NCBI RefSeq assembly: GCF_029909975.1
Contig: NZ_CP094516.1
Coordinates: forward strand, 7,790,501-7,854,500
DNA from: Bradyrhizobium sp. ISRA430
Lineage (GTDB): Bacteria > Pseudomonadota > Alphaproteobacteria > Rhizobiales > Xanthobacteraceae
Reading direction: 5' to 3'
Length of the DNA: 64,000 bases
A model generated the notes under the pieces. That model saw only the letters and a program-made list of their open reading frames with translations, was not told where the DNA came from and searched no databases. The position numbers and the translations under genes were made by a program. Position 1 is the first letter of the stretch, and each line of letters begins with the position of its first letter. Positions 61,676 through 64,000 of the stretch are shown piece by piece.

Positions 61676-62878
61676 ATGCGCAACAATCCCATCATCGTGC
61701 AAAAATATGGCGGGGTCTGCCTTGAAACACCGGCGAAAATTCGTGCGGTTGCGCGCAGTCTCGCCGATCTGCATGTCCGCGGTCATCGTGTCGTAGCGGT
61801 CGTCTCCGCCATGGGCACGACCACCGACCAGTTGATCCAGATGGCTTATCAGGTAAGCCCTGCTCCCAATCGCCGTGAACTCGACATGCTGCTGACGACC
61901 GGTGAGCGCATCAGCATGTCGCTGATGAGCATGGCGCTTGCCGATCTCGGCGTGCCCGCGATCAGCTTCACCGGCAGCCAGGCCGGCGTGATGACCGACG
62001 GCTCCCATTCCTCGGCACGCATTTTGGATGTACGGCCCGTTAGAGTGCGTGAGGAACTTGATCGTGGGCGCGTCGTGGTGCTGGCAGGATTTCAAGGCGT
62101 GAACCCGGCGACCAGAGAAATCACCACGCTTGGCCGGGGCGGCAGCGACACCACGGCCGTCGCCATGGCCGCGGCGCTGAAAGCCGAGCGCTGTGAGATC
62201 ATCAAGGAGGTCGACGGCATTTGCTCGGCCGATCCGCGCGTCGTGCCGGATGCAAGGCCGCTGCGGCGAGTGGATTTCGCATCCCTGTCCGAAATGTGCT
62301 TCTGGGGCGCAAAGATCCTGCATTTTCGCAGCGTAGAGCTGGCGCAAAGTCAGCACGTGCCTCTGGTGCTCAAGCAGTGGGGTGGCGGTGAGCGCGGCAC
62401 GCAAGTGATGAAGGAGGTTGCAGGGATGGAAAGCGGGAAGGTTCTGGCCGTCAACTCGATGGCTCGCATTGAGCATGTGGAGATTGATTCCAGGGATCTC
62501 AACCACGGCTTCGAGAAGTTCGCGCAGCATCTCAAGCAAAACAGTCTGTCCTGGCCGCAGCTCCTTGCATCACACTTCGCGACAGGAAAAACCAGCATGA
62601 CCGTGGCCTGCGATACGGAGTGGCTCGACGCGCTGCTGCGCACGCTGGAGGTCGCCAAGGACCTGCGCAAGCAGCGCGAGGCGTCAAGCTCGGTGAGCCT
62701 CACCTGCTTCGGCGGCGTTTCGTCGGAATTGCCGTTCAGGGCGTTGCAGGTTCTCGGGCAGCACGGGATCGTTCCCGACAAATACGTGTTGTCGCCGCAT
62801 TCGGTCAGCCTGTTTGTCCCTGTGGAGAGCCGGGAGGTTGCGGTTCAGGCGCTACATTCGCTTGTCCAGCAAACATAG
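61676..62878 (+). CDS. Aspartokinase-family amino acid kinase
   Basis: A 400-residue aspartate kinase-like protein. The N-terminal motif is [15 protein letters not shown] (aspartokinases usually have KFGGTSV), followed by [45 protein letters not shown] and [17 protein letters not shown]. The C-terminal about 140 residues hold ACT-like regulatory sequence. It begins on the nucleotide after the NagA stop, so the two are co-translated. It makes aspartyl phosphate if the family activity holds. Why an aspartokinase would sit in an amino-sugar operon is unclear. It is probably a specialised paralogue rather than the housekeeping LysC. Confidence 0.88.
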   Translation: MRNNPIIVQKYGGVCLETPAKIRAVARSLADLHVRGHRVVAVVSAMGTTTDQLIQMAYQVSPAPNRRELDMLLTTGERISMSLMSMALADLGVPAISFTGSQAGVMTDGSHSSARILDVRPVRVREELDRGRVVVLAGFQGVNPATREITTLGRGGSDTTAVAMAAALKAERCEIIKEVDGICSADPRVVPDARPLRRVDFASLSEMCFWGAKILHFRSVELAQSQHVPLVLKQWGGGERGTQVMKEVAGMESGKVLAVNSMARIEHVEIDSRDLNHGFEKFAQHLKQNSLSWPQLLASHFATGKTSMTVACDTEWLDALLRTLEVAKDLRKQREASSSVSLTCFGGVSSELPFRALQVLGQHGIVPDKYVLSPHSVSLFVPVESREVAVQALHSLVQQT

Positions 62879-62954
62879 CTTCGCGGAGCAGCGGACATCG
62901 CTCCAACTTGCGCCTTGATCTCCAAATTGCGGGAATGAACAAATCTCCGAGCAA

Positions 62955-62973
62955 CTTGAGTTGCGAACTCAAG
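62955..62973. terminator. Perfect short hairpin downstream of aspartokinase
   Basis: CTTGAGTT-GCG-AACTCAAG, 8-bp perfect arms, 77 nt after the stop. There is no T-run, so it may be a weak terminator or a protein-binding dyad upstream of the gene at 63149. The remaining 62879-63148 shows no gene. Confidence 0.4.
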
Positions 62974-63148
62974 CGCGCGGCAATCCCGGCGCGAGTCCGG
63001 AGCACGATCGTACCGTCTCGTCCAGGCAAGTGCGCGGGCCGCCACCCGCGCTTAATGAGCGTTTAACGCTTTTGCGCAACAGATAGAGATCACCAGCGCG
63101 GAAGTCCTAGTTACGAGTGCGAGCCGAGCTCCCGGGGAGGGGAATCGG

Positions 63149-63730
63149 ATGGGACTGCTTTTCGTTGGAGTGATCGCTGGAGTCCTGATCGGCTTTGGCT
63201 GGTTTGCGCCTTCCCGAGGATATTTCCTGGGGTGCGCATCACGACCCTGTTTCGACAGCGTTGCAGTCGCTCGACCCGCGGACCCCACGCCGAAGGTATC
63301 GGCGTCAGATCCGGCGATCGTCAAATCGAATTCTGCAGCTCCGGCAAGGTCCGGCAAGACATCATCTCCGAAGAAGCGGAGATCGGCCGACCTCGCAAAA
63401 GCGGCGTCCCCGCGCACGAGGATCAGCGTCCCGGCATCCGAACGCCCCGCGGAAAAATCAGATCCTGTTCTGGACAAGGCAAAGGTCGCGATCGCAGCGA
63501 AGTTGGAGGATCCGGGATCGGTTGAATTCAGCGATATGAAGCGCGCGATGCGGAAGAACACGTTTGGACGCCCTGTGGATACGATTTGCGGGCGTTTGAA
63601 AACAATAACCGCGTCAGGCGCGATTGGAGAGAGGCCATTTCTGTATCTCGTGAAGGAGGACGAAGCATACGTCGTCGACGGCAAGTCGGGGTCGGCGGCG
63701 TCAACCGCGTACCGAAATATCTGCAATTAG
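63149..63730 (+). CDS. Membrane-anchored or exported protein of unknown function
   Basis: 193 residues; ATG 63149 has GGGGAGGGG upstream. A hydrophobic N-terminal helix (LLFVGVIAGVLIGFGWFA) is followed by a Pro/Ala/Lys-rich disordered linker (about 45-110). A compact C-terminal domain follows (about 112-193, DKAKVAIAAKLEDPGSVEFSDM, DTICGRLKT, PFLYLVKEDEAYVVDG) with two Cys. The C-terminal pattern KLEDPGSVEF recurs in small alphaproteobacterial envelope proteins. Function unknown. Confidence 0.65.
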   Translation: MGLLFVGVIAGVLIGFGWFAPSRGYFLGCASRPCFDSVAVARPADPTPKVSASDPAIVKSNSAAPARSGKTSSPKKRRSADLAKAASPRTRISVPASERPAEKSDPVLDKAKVAIAAKLEDPGSVEFSDMKRAMRKNTFGRPVDTICGRLKTITASGAIGERPFLYLVKEDEAYVVDGKSGSAASTAYRNICN

Positions 63731-63934
63731 GGAATGCGCGACCGCGCCACGGCGCGGCACGCGCGAAATGTTTTGAGCGGAAAGAATTTCCACCCAGGTG
63801 CCAGGCCAATCCACAGTGGATACGACGGCTGGCGCTGCGCGTGATGGTGCATTCAGGATGAATGCCGCCGCGGGGAACACGCAACACGGATCGATGGGAC
63901 TGTCGCAGAAATTCTTTTCATTTCCGAGGAAATC

Positions 63935-64000
63935 ATGGACGACCTAACCAACTCCTCAAAACGGCTTGATGGATCGCTTCACTTGCCGGTTCTGGTGATC
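63935..64000 (+). CDS. Start of an unidentified gene (runs off right edge)
   Basis: An ATG with GAGGA 5 nt upstream opens a frame reading MDDLTNSSKRLDGSLHLPVL and staying open to the window end. Too short to identify. The stretch 63731-63934 before it shows no gene. Confidence 0.45.
   Translation, partial: MDDLTNSSKRLDGSLHLPVLVI

Overview
The window looks like chromosome from a Bradyrhizobium-type alphaproteobacterium (Rhizobiales, Nitrobacteraceae). I infer this from the high-GC codon use throughout, a DUF6894-type small protein, many small secreted Gly/His-rich proteins, XRE-cupin regulators next to amino-acid ABC transporters, and long palindromic intergenic repeats of a type common in that genus. 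I saw no tRNA, rRNA, CRISPR array, transposase, integrase or replication origin.

Layout. 1-2474 (minus): a copper/heavy-metal resistance operon with a His-rich exported protein, a small lipoprotein, a TolC-type outer-membrane lipoprotein and the start of a TAT-exported multicopper oxidase. 2623-8614: an MFS transporter, then a TetR regulator divergent from a three-subunit molybdenum hydroxylase of the PaoABC/YagTSR aldehyde oxidoreductase type. 8852-19626: a transglutaminase-like protein, then an amine/amino-acid catabolism region. It has two XRE-cupin regulators, each divergent from its likely targets: an omega-aminotransferase plus a DadA-like dehydrogenase, and a polar amino-acid ABC transporter plus a PuuB-like oxidase. 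A gamma-glutamyltransferase family protein follows. 20198-24779: a DUF6894 protein, a propeller/cytochrome c dehydrogenase, an SMP-30-like protein and an acetylpolyamine amidohydrolase-like deacetylase. 24813-33500 (minus): a compact natural-product locus with an A-T-C-A-T-C NRPS, a 4'-phosphopantetheinyl transferase and a luciferase-like monooxygenase. 33637-46998: a SAM/class III cyclase/ATPase fusion coupled to a PIMT-like methyltransferase, a DUF6492 protein, a GH10 xylanase, a polysaccharide flippase, a GNAT acetyltransferase, shikimate dehydrogenase, an amidohydrolase, a branched-chain-type binding protein and a second class III cyclase. 47061-48907: small proteins and gene-poor DNA.

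48914-56235 is the most interesting segment. Two adjacent genes encode three near-identical MJ1477/TM1410 (GH114-like) glycosidase domains without Sec signals, joined to Gly/Thr-rich linkers. Both proteins end in a shared aromatic/His-rich motif, D-[WL]-H-x-x-F-S-x-x-W. A dedicated type I secretion ATPase and an unusually long HlyD-type adaptor follow immediately. 57456-62878 holds a divergent amino-sugar/peptidoglycan recycling cluster (BadF-type kinase, MurQ, SIS isomerase; NagA) with an abutting aspartokinase. My working hypothesis, which is inference, is that the secreted enzymes attack a galactosamine-containing exopolysaccharide and that the nearby amino-sugar genes may use the products.
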